Source of the DNA: Narthecium ossifragum | Lineage: Eukaryota; Streptophyta; Magnoliopsida; Dioscoreales; Nartheciaceae | DNA: 64,000 nucleotides | Direction: 5' to 3' | Assembly: GCA_963920575.1 (NCBI GenBank) | Contig: OY986974.1 | Span: 2,542,001-2,606,000 of the forward strand | Notes under the pieces: generated by a model | The model's database searches: none | What the model saw: the letters and a program-made list of their open reading frames with translations, nothing else | What the model was told of the DNA's origin: nothing | Shown: in pieces, positions 10,206-21,204 of the stretch | How the letters are laid out: every line of letters begins with the position of its first letter | Numbering within the stretch: the first letter of the stretch is position 1 | Made by a program: the position numbers and the translations under genes

Positions 10206-13200
10206 CTACATCAACAACGTGCAAGTTTTGAAAGAGTCACTGAGGATCTTCTCGTTCAGATTGCGACCTAAAACATCGAAGACAGCAAAGAAAATCAGTT
10301 TCCATCACTATTAAACTTAATCAAACTATGACAGAAACCAAAGGACAATTAAGTCTGAGCTTTTCCTATGAAAACTATCTTGCTCATTCTCTCCTCTGTC
10401 TGATCCCATTTGCGAGCCGGTACAACGTCATAAATTTCTCGCACTGCCTGTGGAAAAAAAAACATGATGGTTAAAACAATGAGAAAATAGATAGACCGTA
10501 TCCTAGACGATTTCCTCACTAACTTACTTCCTCGATTCACTCACATTTTTATGCCCTATTGAATACTCTGAACTAGCAAGAAAAGCTATAACTTACAAAC
10601 TACATGCAAATTCGGACAAACAGACCCCTATATCAGCATGTTTTGTTCCATTTGGTGGTTGTCTTCCCAGTTTGTATCTTCATGTTTTACTCACATCCCT
10701 AGAGAGCAAAATTCTGCTGCTCATAGGAAGAAGGCTTGGTGGTCCAGGATGACCGCTGCGGTCATCTGAGTGCTCTGGTGTGTTTTATGTAATCCCAGCC
10801 TTCGGGCTTAACTAATAAAAAATGAACAAAAAGGACCCCTTTATCAGCATATTATTGGAGAACTGATCAACTTCAGATTAGGTCCAAGCAAATCACAAAT
10901 TACTCCAGTAATTGCATCCTACAAAATCTTGTAAAGTTAGCATTCTCCCTCTGCCTTTTCTTCTTCCCTCTACTTTGCCATCCAACCTATCCAATTCAGT
11001 TCTACTACAACATAGCATGTGATTAATCATGCCATCATCTGGGACCCATCCTACTTTAATCTGATCTTACAGGAACACTTCAATTTCTACTACAATGGTG
11101 ACTTTATTTAGTTCTCATAACTTTTCACTCGACCATCATCCTATGCCGTTATTGCTTGTTCTTCATATAGCCATTACTTCTTTTGTTCCTCCTCTGAGTT
11201 GACTTTGTGACGTTAAGCTGTCCCTCCTAACCCCTTTAAGTCTTCAATTCCTAGAACCTCTATTCTTATTGTCTATGTGATGTTGCTAACAAGCTTAACA
11301 AGCAGGTAACCCTACACACAAACTGCAAGGGTCTCTATGTTAAAAGGCAACTAGACTTCTGATCCAAATATCACTAGGCTCCAAAGTGCATCATTAAACT
11401 CATCCTCCTGATGCAACTTCAATTCGAATATGACCAATTACCTGCGATAATACAAACTGCAGTCAGCTGCAGCAGGTGTCAACTCTTCCATCATATGTTG
11501 TCTCTTTCAAATGGGCATCAATAAGCTCAAAAATGTTCATAATGCTAGCATTTGAGTGCTGTCATTAGTTTATCATTGGCCCAAGGTTCTGAACACACAC
11601 TCATAGCATGGCTGTTGCAAGTAATGAAGCTTGACCACCACATTTAGAGTAGCATCAGCAATATTGATGTCTGATTATGATAAGGACTGTTTTCCCAGCC
11701 ACGACGATATTTAGTAGACGATGCTTCTTGTTATATGCCAGACTAAGTTTTGATGAAATTTGTTTTCACTAGGCCAACATTGGCACCCAGAAAACTTTGG
11801 TGAAACTTCATCTGAATTTCGACATCATTAGCACCAAAGCATCTATGATCTCACTTAATGTAAGCTGTTTGCATACGAATACATGTATAGGTTATATCTA
11901 TCTCAAAGCACAGTTCCACGCTTGTGTATTGAGCCTGTATGATAGCACTCTTTCAATTCACAATCTAATGATATATGACCGGAACCCTTGTTTTTGACAT
12001 TGTGTGACAATATTTGGATGCAAGAAGCCAACATTCTCACCCACCAAACTTTGATGCAGTTTCATCTGAAACTCCACACCATGGACGCCCTAATATTGTC
12101 TACCCATATCAGATATTTGTTTATATAATACTTGTCGAGATATTGTGTCTCTGACAATCTATGGCAATGTCACTCAGTTAAAAAGTATAACTCGCAGGAT
12201 TTCCTTAAAAAAACAGACAAAGAAAGAAAGAAACATCATAAAGTAATACCTGTAGTGTATGAAGCTGATCAGAACTATGAACATTTAAAACCCCCTTACA
12301 GCGATAAATATCCATATTTGTATTCTTCTCCCAAAGAAGATCCTCAAGCCAATACCTAACCTGTTTAAAGAAACTTAGATGAAGAAGAAACTAATAGCTA
12401 ACAAAGTAAGGATATCGTATGGCTCCAGGCACAGAAAAATGAAGTTAACAAAAGCTTAGATGTTAAACTGATATAGGAAACTACTTTCCAATCTTAGGAT
12501 CATTGATCTGATTGAAAGCACTTGCAGCCAAATCCAGTTACAGGCATTTAAATTTTTTGTGGCACATTTCATACCTCATAACGGCACATTATATGTCATC
12601 CAAAAAGTGACACTACCTACTAAAAGTCACCCTAGTTAGAAAAGGTCAAATTACATCAACACATTTTCAAAATCACAGACGTGAACATTACATCATTAAC
12701 CACAGACCAAGAATTTGATGTTTTGGCAGCAGAAATCAAGCCAGCTTGCCCTCATTATTCCTTTCATTAGTTCAAATCCAAGGCATTTTTCCATGCTACG
12801 CAATGATATAACTCACACTTCGGAATACGAAAGGCCATTTGGGTTTTGTAAAAGATAAGAATAGTTTGTAACTACGACGAGTTACCCTGCAATTTCAACA
12901 CAGAATATCGAGATTAGAAGGCAAAACGAAATATCTTGTAAGAAGTCGACAAACACAGGCATGTCAAGTTTGACCATCCATTAAGTAAGTTTCCCTACCA
13001 AAGTCACGATAATTAAATTATCAGCCCTAAGCTGTAACATTCATTGCATGAAACAATAGATGAAGAGACTGTCGCAAACATGCAAAAATACTATTCATCC
13101 AAAACAACAAGCCTACTTTCCATCACGAAGCTATAATGTAGATAGGAGCTTGAAAGCTAAAACTAGAAAAGCAGATACCTTGGTCAGATCCACTGGCTCA

Positions 13201-16200
13201 TGGTCATGCACACACAAAGTCCGCACGCTATAATCATGACGACTACTCATAGGCACTGATTTGCTGTCTTCCAAAAGTGCTTCCAAATGTCCTAGATGCT
13301 ACAAAGAATAAATGAAACCACATGAATAGGAAAAAATGTTCTCGCTCTAAAAGGAAAAAATAGGGCCAGTATATCGTTGACGCTAACTAACCGCAGCACC
13401 ATAGGCTTGACGATCCAATATCTTATGTAAATCAACTTGACACCGGACAGAACAAATGACAGTGGCAAGGGAATTGAGGCTATGAATCTCCTTTTCCAAG
13501 TCTCTTATAGCATCAGATTGCTCAGGTCTATGACCATCTTCAGAAAGCAAGTCAATCTTATTCAAAATTATGACATCCTGCCATGTAAAATGAAATTTGA
13601 TGATTACCATATTGTCATGTTCTGCAATAAGATTTTCCGGAATAAAGGGCAACATCATCAATAAGTCTTATCACCAATCATTAAACAATAATAAATGCTG
13701 AAGGCACTGCAGCGAAAAAAAAGAAGTTCAAAGGTCGAGTACCGCAAATACAATTTGAAGATATGCTTCAGGAAATGAAGCAGAATCTCGATGCTCATCA
13801 AGCTGGAGCCGAAGGTTCTTTGCATCCACGACCTATTTTTGTGTCAGGTTATCAATATTTGTTACTTGTGGGTACAAAATTGAGCAGAAAGTATTAGTAG
13901 TATTACAAGCAGAGGCATAATAAGCAAGGTAAGGATGAAAATGAACAAAAAAAAGTCGGCCTATGAAACTATCCTACATTGCATGATATAAAACTGCACT
14001 TCCCCAGAAACTGTTCTGTTATTAAGCAGTATGACAATATTGCGTTTAAAAATCAAATGCCATTGTTACAAATGAAAAGAAGATTAAATGGGCAAAAGCT
14101 TCTCAGATTACAGTAAGAAGAACAAAAAGCATTGGACTGTAATTTTACGATGATGGTAGCTGCACTATTTTCCAATGAAGCTTCAAGAAAGCAGCAACCT
14201 ATGCACTAGGCACCTATTTGCAGGTGCTGCATAACCTACTGAGTAAAAAGCTACCTAAAGCAAATGCCTATTTCCATTGGCACTTTACAATGAAATTTGT
14301 GAGCTCCTTGAACCATATGTAATCCTATCCATTAACCTGTAAAACATAGCACACCTCTAGTCCAAAACATCTTCTTAACAAACTATTCTGAAAGACAGAA
14401 ATCTAGTTTTATTCAGCCTAGAATCCCCAAAACCATATAGGTTTCTAATGCACATAACCCTTTTTTTTGTAGTGACCATCATTCTTGAACTTATGGAAAA
14501 AAAAGTTTCCTCAATTTAAGACCAATAAAGAAGCTTATAGGCAGCATAAGATCTTGAAAGATAAACCATGTTAAACGTCAAGAAGACACAATGACTGAAA
14601 TTATATATACAACCAGTATATACAGTAGAAAGCAACAACTCATAACTAGAGCGTGTCATGTATTGCCAAAAACAATCTACAACAAGACGAATAACTCACA
14701 GTGATAATAGAATCAAGCCTCACAGCTGATTCCAGCTGGTCATCCAACCAAAGGATTGAGGCCAAGGGAGCAGGATCAGCCAAACCTGTAGTCTCTAGCA
14801 AAATGTGATCAAGGCTACAAAACAAAATGATAACACACTTTATCAGGGGATACATCTGAACCATGAACTTTTCTAGAGTGGTAACGTTTATCACTGATTG
14901 AAAAATAATGCAAGGAACATGTAATTGGGACATGATATCTACATGTACATTTATATACACATAGACTAACATATACATACACTAGTGGTGCCCCCTGCCA
15001 CCTGGCAGGGTAACCACCAACATGGATTGCCGTCCCGGTGGTTCGCACCGTTCCGGTAACCTGCCGGGACGGTATGTACCGCCGGTACGGCGAGATACCG
15101 GCCGGTATGCCGCCGAAGAGTGAAGAAAGAGAGGAGAGGAGAAGAGGAGAAGAGGGGAGGAGGAGAGGAGAAGAAGAGGAGGAAGAGGAGGAGGAGGAGA
15201 AGGGGAAGAATGGGAGGAAGGAGGAGAGGAGGAGATCCGACGCGTCGTTGTCGGAGGCGAATCAGCGAGAGAAGAGAAATGGCGTAGATGGATAGAGTTT
15301 TATTACGTTTATATAGTTAGTTTAACGGGTTTCGGTTTAACGGGTTTCGGCTTATATATACTTCTTATAACTTATCTTTACCTTTACTAACCCTAGCTGC
15401 CGCCGGCCTTCTTCGATCTCCGTCCTCAACAGCCGCCGCAGCCTCCTTCAATCTCCCTCCGACGATCGAGATAGCTCCGGCTCTCTCCGGCGACGGTCAC
15501 GGCCATGTTCTCCTTCTTTCCTCCTCTCCTCCTTCCCTCCTCTCCTCCCCCATCTTCTCCTGCGAGGGCTCCTCTTCTTCTCTCTTTTTTTTTTTCTTTC
15601 ATTTTTTCCCGGTTCATACCGGCCGGAACGGGTACAAACCGTGGTGTATCGGCCGGAATTCTACTGTTCTGGCCGGTACACCACCGGTTTACCCCCAGTC
15701 CGGCACCGGAGAGAAAACCGTCCCGATAATCCATCGGGACGATAAAAACCGGCCGGTACGCACTGTACCGGCCGGTATGGAAATCCATGACCACCAACCT
15801 CACCCCAATAACCACTCAATAAATCCCTCCCACTAACCCCCTCTCAACCTAGGATTATCATGCCACATAGGCTCCACCTATGACATTCTCCTGCCACGTA
15901 GGATAACATGATGGTTAACTTATAACCATCCTGCCATATAAGGATGATACATACATACAATATATATATATACATATGTATATATATACTAGCGGATTCA
16001 CCTGCCCATGGCACGGTTTAATCGGACAGTCGCAATCAATATAACTAAACAAATTCATTTGTTGGGTGATTCTCCACCCTTGGATTCAACTTTTTTCCAC
16101 CGAATTCATTTAATTGGCCTGGCCTCTTATGAGATGAGATGAGATGAGTACTCGGTTATTTTATTACTAAATGAATTCATGTGTTCGGTGATCCTCCACC

Positions 16201-19200
16201 ATTGGATTCAACTTTTTTGCACCGTATGGTGTAAATTTTATACCCCATTGGCCTCTTATAAGATAGGGGACACAAACACACACACGCGCGCGTGTGTGTG
16301 TGCATAAACATACAATTAACAATTGACGGCAAATATTGTGATGGATTCAAGAAAGGTACCCCGATGAAGGGATCAAGTCTCGAGAGACTATGATTTCAAG
16401 CCGATACAGGTTAATAACCCGGCTTAATCCGTCCTTAAGCTATACTAGAATTTGATAATGAAAATTTAATCAACATGTACATTTATATGCACAGAAGCTT
16501 GAGCATAATTTTGAACCTTTATTTGTATCAAGAGTGGTTACAAGTCAATGCCATAATAGAGAGTTTAAGCTGAAAGAAGTTGTTTGAAATAGACTTTATA
16601 TCATATCAAGCTATTATTCATTCACTGAACGAGTAATAGAGATGCTATATCAGCATCTTCTTTTCCTAAGGATAGTTAGAGAATCAACTTTATAAAGGAG
16701 ATTCTCTTCTTTACATCAAATCAAAAAGAAAGAATCTCTTCCGGACAAACTTTTTGTTGGTGATGTTTTGTTATTATGGAAAGAGGGGTCCAACACCATG
16801 TGTGCTGGATAGATGTCAGTTGTTTGTGTCTTGAATTAATGTCACCTTTGATTAGGAAGATTCTTAAACATGAGAGGATAGATGTATTTAATCCTTGTAA
16901 AGGATTAATCAAATATGGATATTATTATACTTGTCCCTATAAGAAGCAAGGTCCTTTTCAAATAATCTGATAGTCTAAATCGATTGTCATCCATCCAGCA
17001 CACGCAGTGGTGAACCCCTCCTTTATGTTTCATAATGAAAACAGATCATCATCAACAAGTTTGCCTGTAACAGACGAAGAAGAATCTTCTTTCCTTTGAT
17101 TTGATGTAAATAAGAGAATCTCCTTTAAAAAGATGATTCTCATTCTATCCTTAGGAACAAAAGATACTTATATAGCATCTTTACCATGGATTGTCGTCCC
17201 GGTGGTACGCGCCGTGCCGGCGACCTTCCGGTATGGTGTGTACCATCGGTACACCCTGTGTAGGAGCGGTACGGGACCGGTACGGCATCAGTAGCAAGAG
17301 GAAAAGAAAGGAGTGAGAGAAAAGAGGAGAAGAAGGAGAAGAGGAGAAGAGGGGAGGAGGAGAGGTAGAAGAGGAGAGAAGGAGAGGAGATCCAATAAAG
17401 AGGTGCTCGATCCAGCGTCGTCGATCGTCGGCAAAAGGAGAGAGGGAGAGAGGATCTCCTCCCTTCCTCTCTGCCTCTCCTCCTCTCCTTTCCCTCTCTT
17501 CTCCTCCCCTATCCTTCCCAATTCTCTCCTCCCCCCTTCCTCCTCCACCCATCGTCTCCTACCTTATTTTTTCTCTACTCCCCCCCCTCTCCTTCACCTC
17601 TCTTCCTCAGGCCGGTACAGGCCGGTTTGTACCGTCGTTATTCATCCAAACCGGCGTGTACCGGCCGGTTTGGATACCGGTACACATATGGTCTCCCCCT
17701 AATCCGACCCGGGGGAGAAAACCGTCCCGATTAGCCACCGATACAGTAAATATCGGCCGGTACGCACAGTACCGGTCGGTATGGAAATCCATGATCTTTA
17801 CTACTCGTTTAGTGAACAAATAATCATCCTTATATAGGAGCATGGTTATAAGTTAACCTTTTGTTGTCCTATTGGCATCCTATATGACAGGGTTTATTCT
17901 ATGTGACTGTAATAGTGGAGGAGGAGGGGAGTTAGGGGGGGTTAGTGGGGGAGTTATGAGGGAGGTGAGGGGAGATGGTGGTTATAAGTGATACTTTAAT
18001 TGTCCTACGTGGCGGGATAATGTCCTAGGTGGAGCCTATGTGGCGCCTATGTGACGTGATAATCTTAGATTGAGGGGTTTAGTGGGAGGGAGTTATTGGA
18101 GTGGGGTTGGTAGTTACTACCAAGTGGTAGGGGACAATACTAGTAGCTTGATATGACATAAAGTCCACATTAAGCATTTTCTTTCAGATTGAACTCTCTA
18201 TATAAGAGAGCAAGCATTCCTATTCTAACATCGACTTGTAACAAATACTGATATAAATAAAGGTCCAAAGCTCTCCCCAAGCTTTTGTGCAATCCTGTAA
18301 GTTTTTAAATTTTCGTTTTAAATTCCTATATAGCTTAAGGACAGATTAAGCCAATGTTACTAACCCGCATAAGCTTGAATTATAGTCTCTCGAGGCCTGA
18401 TCTCGTCATCATAAACCCTTCCTCAAATCCGTCACAACATTTGCTGCCAATTGGTATTAGAGCCATGAAGTGTGAGTAGAGTAGTTATGTAGACTTAATT
18501 AAAAACGATGTAGATAAAAGAAGATTATGTTTATATTAGTTCTTTCTAGTTTATATAATTGTAATTCAATTATTAACTCGCGTATCCTTCAAATGTATTT
18601 CATTCGTTGTACCGATGAAATTGATTTTGTGGATTGTCATCGAAGTCGCGTTGGGTACTGTGAGTCGGTTGAAGGTACTTGGATAAATCCCGTAAGTCAT
18701 TGGCAGACAAGCAGAAATAGGTTCATAGATTAGAAGTTGATATAAGTAGTTGACTGATTATGCACCGCAAAATTATAAGTTGGAAAGAAAAGTATAAAAC
18801 TTTTCTTCAAAAAATGGAAAACTCCTCTCCACTTATTCTCCTCTCTTCCCTTCGCCCGACCTCTTCATTTGTGCCGTCAACATTAGAGTTCGGCATGGCC
18901 AGTGCGGCAGCATGTGCAGTCGTTGACTGATTCTGCACTGCAGAATTTAAAAAATATAAAACTCCTCTCCTCTTATACTCCTCTCTCTTCCCTTCACCCG
19001 ACCTCTTCATCTGTGCTGTCAACACTAGCTTTTGGCATGGCCGGTGCGGCAGCATTTGCCGTACCAGAGATATTGTGGTCCATGGTTTCATCTTCTACAT
19101 GTCATACATCCACAATTCCGAACATTCCGCTTCAACTTTGTTACTGGGTTTAAACATATATATAGCAATAATTAAACTTAGAAGAGTAAGGAAGCTCAGT

Positions 19201-20156
19201 AGTTCCAATGAAAGATATAAATGGTACTTGCAATATCATATTCTTGTGAACAAATCTTAGCGGACAAGTATCTCGTCGGTCGTGCTTCTCTACATGGTTA
19301 TGTGGAACAACATATGATTTTTCTCTTCTCTTCATCTGTCTTTCCATGAATTTTCAGTGCAAATCTCATTGATTAGTGATTACCATGGGCACCAAATGAG
19401 TATAAGAATATCAAAACTAATAATCTCCAACCGAACAATATTTCAAGACCAACAAATAAAGAAAAAACACACTGAAAATTGGAATACCGTTCAGAGAATA
19501 AAATAGAATGGTCGGACACCGTTACCTCTGTTTCCTCTGAACAAGCTGCTCGAGGGCCTGAACAAGGCTGTGCTTGACGGTGCAGCATACACACCCATTA
19601 GCTAACTCTATCCATTCCTCAACGATTGCACCACCACTTCCCGCATTGATCATTGCCTTCTCCAATCCAATCTCCTCCCCAAACTCATTTAGTATCACAG
19701 CAATCCTCTTCCCATGTCGGCCATTCAAGACGTAATCAACCAGCTGCAGCCCCGCATTTGTCATTCAATTGCCATGCCTCAAATTCAAAAACAAAGAATT
19801 TCCATGACAACGGATCTGTGAAAATAGGAAGCTAAGTGACATTAAACCCTAACTCTAGGGTTCACGCCCAAGCTGTACTGGAATCTTGATCAAACGGCCG
19901 ATATACCTTATCGATTGATCCGAAAAAAGAAAAAGAAACAAAAGATCGCACAAAATAGAAATGGAAGGATATCAGAGATTCTTGACGACCGGGACTTCAC
20001 CGTGGACTTGCCGGCGCCGAGGTAACCGGTGATGACGGTGACACCCACCGGAGATTCCGACAAGATTTCCCGTCGAATCTGCGACTCGAGGGCCTGGGAA
20101 GCATTGGATTCTTCTATAGGAACGGCGAGTGGAGGGCTCTCATCATCGTCCTCCAT
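10206..20156 (-). CDS. CobW-domain GTPase, ZNG1-type zinc metallochaperone
   Basis: This is a G3E-family GTPase; relatives (ZNG1/CBWD) deliver zinc to client enzymes such as methionine aminopeptidase. Nine exons: 20156-20001, 19743-19526, 14814-14700, 13832-13743, 13577-13392, 13298-13179, 12360-12250, 10447-10366 and 10267-10206, giving 379 residues, close to the family norm. Visible motifs are Walker [10 protein letters not shown] (44-52), the CVCC metal motif (103-106), ETTGLADP (132-139) and NKID (199-202). The C-terminal domain ends [19 protein letters not shown]. Reading phase agrees at every junction. Intron 2 is 4.7 kb and full of transposons. The last intron lacks a GT donor: the exon ends ATAG and the intron starts GAAAAG, although phase and homology fit exactly. 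If that intron is not spliced, the protein would end shortly after FIGK. Confidence 0.9.
10690..10830 (+). repeat. LINE 3'-end remnant in a ZNG1 intron
   Basis: The sequence CCTTCGGGCTTAACTAATAA at about 10800-10820, after a GC-rich run, resembles the 3' tails of plant L1-type LINEs. A related tail occurs near 30622, and an inverted one near 57000. No reverse transcriptase part is present here. Confidence 0.45.
14982..15947 (-). mobile_element. Non-autonomous Helitron, minus orientation, split by a hAT-like insertion
   Basis: Read on the minus strand it starts TCATCCTTATATGG and ends CTAG, inserted between A and T. A sub-terminal hairpin CCTGCCAGGTGGCAGG lies just before the 3' end. Its body (CCACGTAGG, CCTCCCACTAA words) matches the copies at 17824, 30301 and 58127. 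The element at 15021-15789 sits inside it; without that insertion it is about 190 bp. These are Helitron hallmarks (5' TC, 3' CTRR, hairpin, no target duplication). Confidence 0.7.
15021..15789. mobile_element. hAT-like non-autonomous element (CATGGATT family)
   Basis: The ends are CATGGATTGCCGTCCCGG and, read inward from the right, CATGGATTTCCATACCGG. The 8-bp target duplication ACCACCAA lies at 15013-15020 and 15790-15797. The left half is GA-rich and the right half CT-rich, so the element is a large imperfect palindrome. Apparent ORFs of Glu/Arg or Pro/Ser runs are compositional. Confidence 0.85.
16324..16880 (-). mobile_element. LTR-like copy, inverted
   Basis: 16324-16616 is the reverse complement of the end of the LTR-like segment at 18144-18448 (shared words GAGAGACTAT, CGGCTTAATCCGTCCTTAAG). 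16616-16880 pairs with 16975-17180 and the start of the other copy. It lies head to head with the plus-strand copy. Confidence 0.5.
17185..17793. mobile_element. hAT-like non-autonomous element (CATGGATT family)
   Basis: It begins CATGGATTGTCGTCCCGG and ends GGTATGGAAATCCATG. The 8-bp target duplication ATCTTTAC lies at 17177-17184 and 17794-17801. The interior switches from GA-rich to CT-rich like the 15021 copy. The target is the LTR-like sequence, so it is younger than that. Confidence 0.85.
17824..18143 (+). mobile_element. Non-autonomous Helitron, 320 bp
   Basis: It starts TCATCCTTATATAGG after an A and ends ACAATACTAG before a T. The hairpin CTACCAAGTGGTAG is 10 bp from the 3' end. The empty site is visible in the inverted LTR-like copy at 16324-16880, where AATAATAGCTTGATATGA is uninterrupted. 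That comparison gives exact boundaries and no target duplication, as expected for a Helitron. Confidence 0.8.
18769..19060. repeat. Degenerate tandem duplication in ZNG1 intron 2
   Basis: A block containing CTTCCCTTCGCCCGACC, GTGCCGTCAACATTAG and GGCATGGCCAGTGCGGCAGC recurs once, about 150 bp downstream, with changes. No function is evident. Confidence 0.6.
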
Positions 20157-20268
20157 GCCCGAGTTTTGAATTTTAGATAGGGGAGAGAGAGAACGAGACC
20201 AGATTTAAACCTCGTTTTGGTTTTTTTGTGTGGTTAGTTTGCAAAAACCTCCCTATACAAACAAAAAA

Positions 20269-20344
20269 TTGCACAGAAGCTTCTATGCCGTGGTTATCAT
20301 GGACACTTGCACAGAAGCTTCTATGCCGTGGTTATCATGGACAC
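20269..20344. repeat. 38-bp perfect tandem duplication upstream of ZNG1
   Basis: The two copies at 20269-20306 and 20307-20344, each starting TTGCACAGAAGCTTCTATGC, appear identical. They lie about 110 bp upstream of the minus-strand ATG at 20156. Confidence 0.85.
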
Positions 20345-20841
20345 GGGTTGGAATGTTGGATACTATGGATCCGAATCCGTATCAGAATAAAATTTATATA
20401 ATAAGTTCATTTTACTTTTATTATTATTTTATAACTTAGAATCGTTTTTTATTTTCGTTATATAAAATGGCCGCCCCAAAACGCACAGATTTTAAATTAT
20501 AAAAATTAAAAAGAAATAGATTCATAGTATGCAGATTTTTCTCCATTTATGTCCCCAACTTAGTAGAGCTTTTTTTTCTTTTCTCAAAACCACCATTAGC
20601 GAAATATATTTATGTAAATATCCATTTGTGAAGGATTTAGATGCAATTCTCATACTAATAAAATCATGGAAAAGCTAAGATTTATATTGCAAGATAAAAA
20701 AAAACACAAATAATAAGAGGGCATACAACAAACCCTAAAACTCATCACCATTTAACAACCTCCGATCCATCTCACAACTAAGCTAAAAATAGAAACAAAA
20801 AAAATCAAGAAATAGAAGAAAATATACTTTGACCCATTTCC
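20345..20841. other. AT-rich intergenic stretch
   Basis: Nothing recognisable. It probably contains the 3' UTR of the bHLH gene and part of the ZNG1 promoter. Confidence 0.4.
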
Positions 20842-21204
20842 CTATGAGAAAGCGGCGCCATCTCTCTTGCAATCCCCATAGGATTCAACCAAATGCTTCA
20901 AAATCTCGACTCGGCTCCTCAGCACGACTATATACTCCGCCGCCTCCTCGAATAGCCTCTCCGCCGCCGTCGCGGGAGGCTTCGCCTCCCCTCCCCCCAC
21001 AGCCGGCGGTATCAGCGACCGTAGCGCCGCCAGCCTCGCCGCCACCTTCTTGGACGCTTTCCTCCGGCTGCCGTGGCTTCGGCTGCACGCCTTCCTCGAA
21101 GGCTTCGCTATCAATCTCCTCCGCCTAGCGCTGACGCGTCTCTTCGACCAAACCTTTGGAGATTCGGGTCTCGAGATTGCAGTAGGAATGGAGAAGAAAA
21201 CCAT
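20842..21204 (-). CDS. Atypical bHLH transcription regulator, UPBEAT1/IBH1-like
   Basis: A single-exon 120-residue protein runs from ATG at 21204 to TAG at 20842. The N-terminal third is basic (RRVSARRRRLIAK, SRSHGSRRKASKK). The helix-loop-helix follows: KVAARLAALRSLIP, a Gly/Ala/Pro loop, then ERLFEEAAEYIVVLRSRVEI and LKHLVESYG. The basic region lacks the His-Glu-Arg set needed for E-box binding, which is usual for the UPBEAT1/IBH1 type. Such proteins act in the nucleus, often by dimerising with other bHLH proteins to control growth or redox balance. The second helix (EEAAEYIVVL) most resembles UPBEAT1. The GC-rich coding region contrasts with AT-rich flanks. No introns are needed. Confidence 0.8.
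   Translation of the reverse strand: MVFFSIPTAISRPESPKVWSKRRVSARRRRLIAKPSRKACSRSHGSRRKASKKVAARLAALRSLIPPAVGGGEAKPPATAAERLFEEAAEYIVVLRSRVEILKHLVESYGDCKRDGAAFS

Larger units (their letters stand above)
16967..18448 (+). mobile_element. LTR-like copy with two nested insertions, followed by a primer-binding-like site
   Basis: The segment ends ...TTTGCTGCCA, followed two bases later by TGGTATTAGAGCC (18451-18463), which is one base from the usual complement of initiator tRNA-Met used as a primer site by plant LTR retrotransposons. A TATA-like CTCTATATAAGAGAG lies near 18195. The copy is interrupted by the hAT-like element 17185-17793 and the Helitron 17824-18143. No gag/pol coding follows, so this is a remnant. 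Confidence 0.5.

Noticed and set aside
16260..16310. CACACA/CGCGCG/TGTGTG palindromic run as a regulatory site
   Set aside because: Simple dinucleotide repeat within transposon debris; no support for function.
15038..17702. Several Glu/Arg- and Ser/Pro-rich ORFs
   Set aside because: Same low-complexity interior of the CATGGATT-family elements, open on both strands by composition only.
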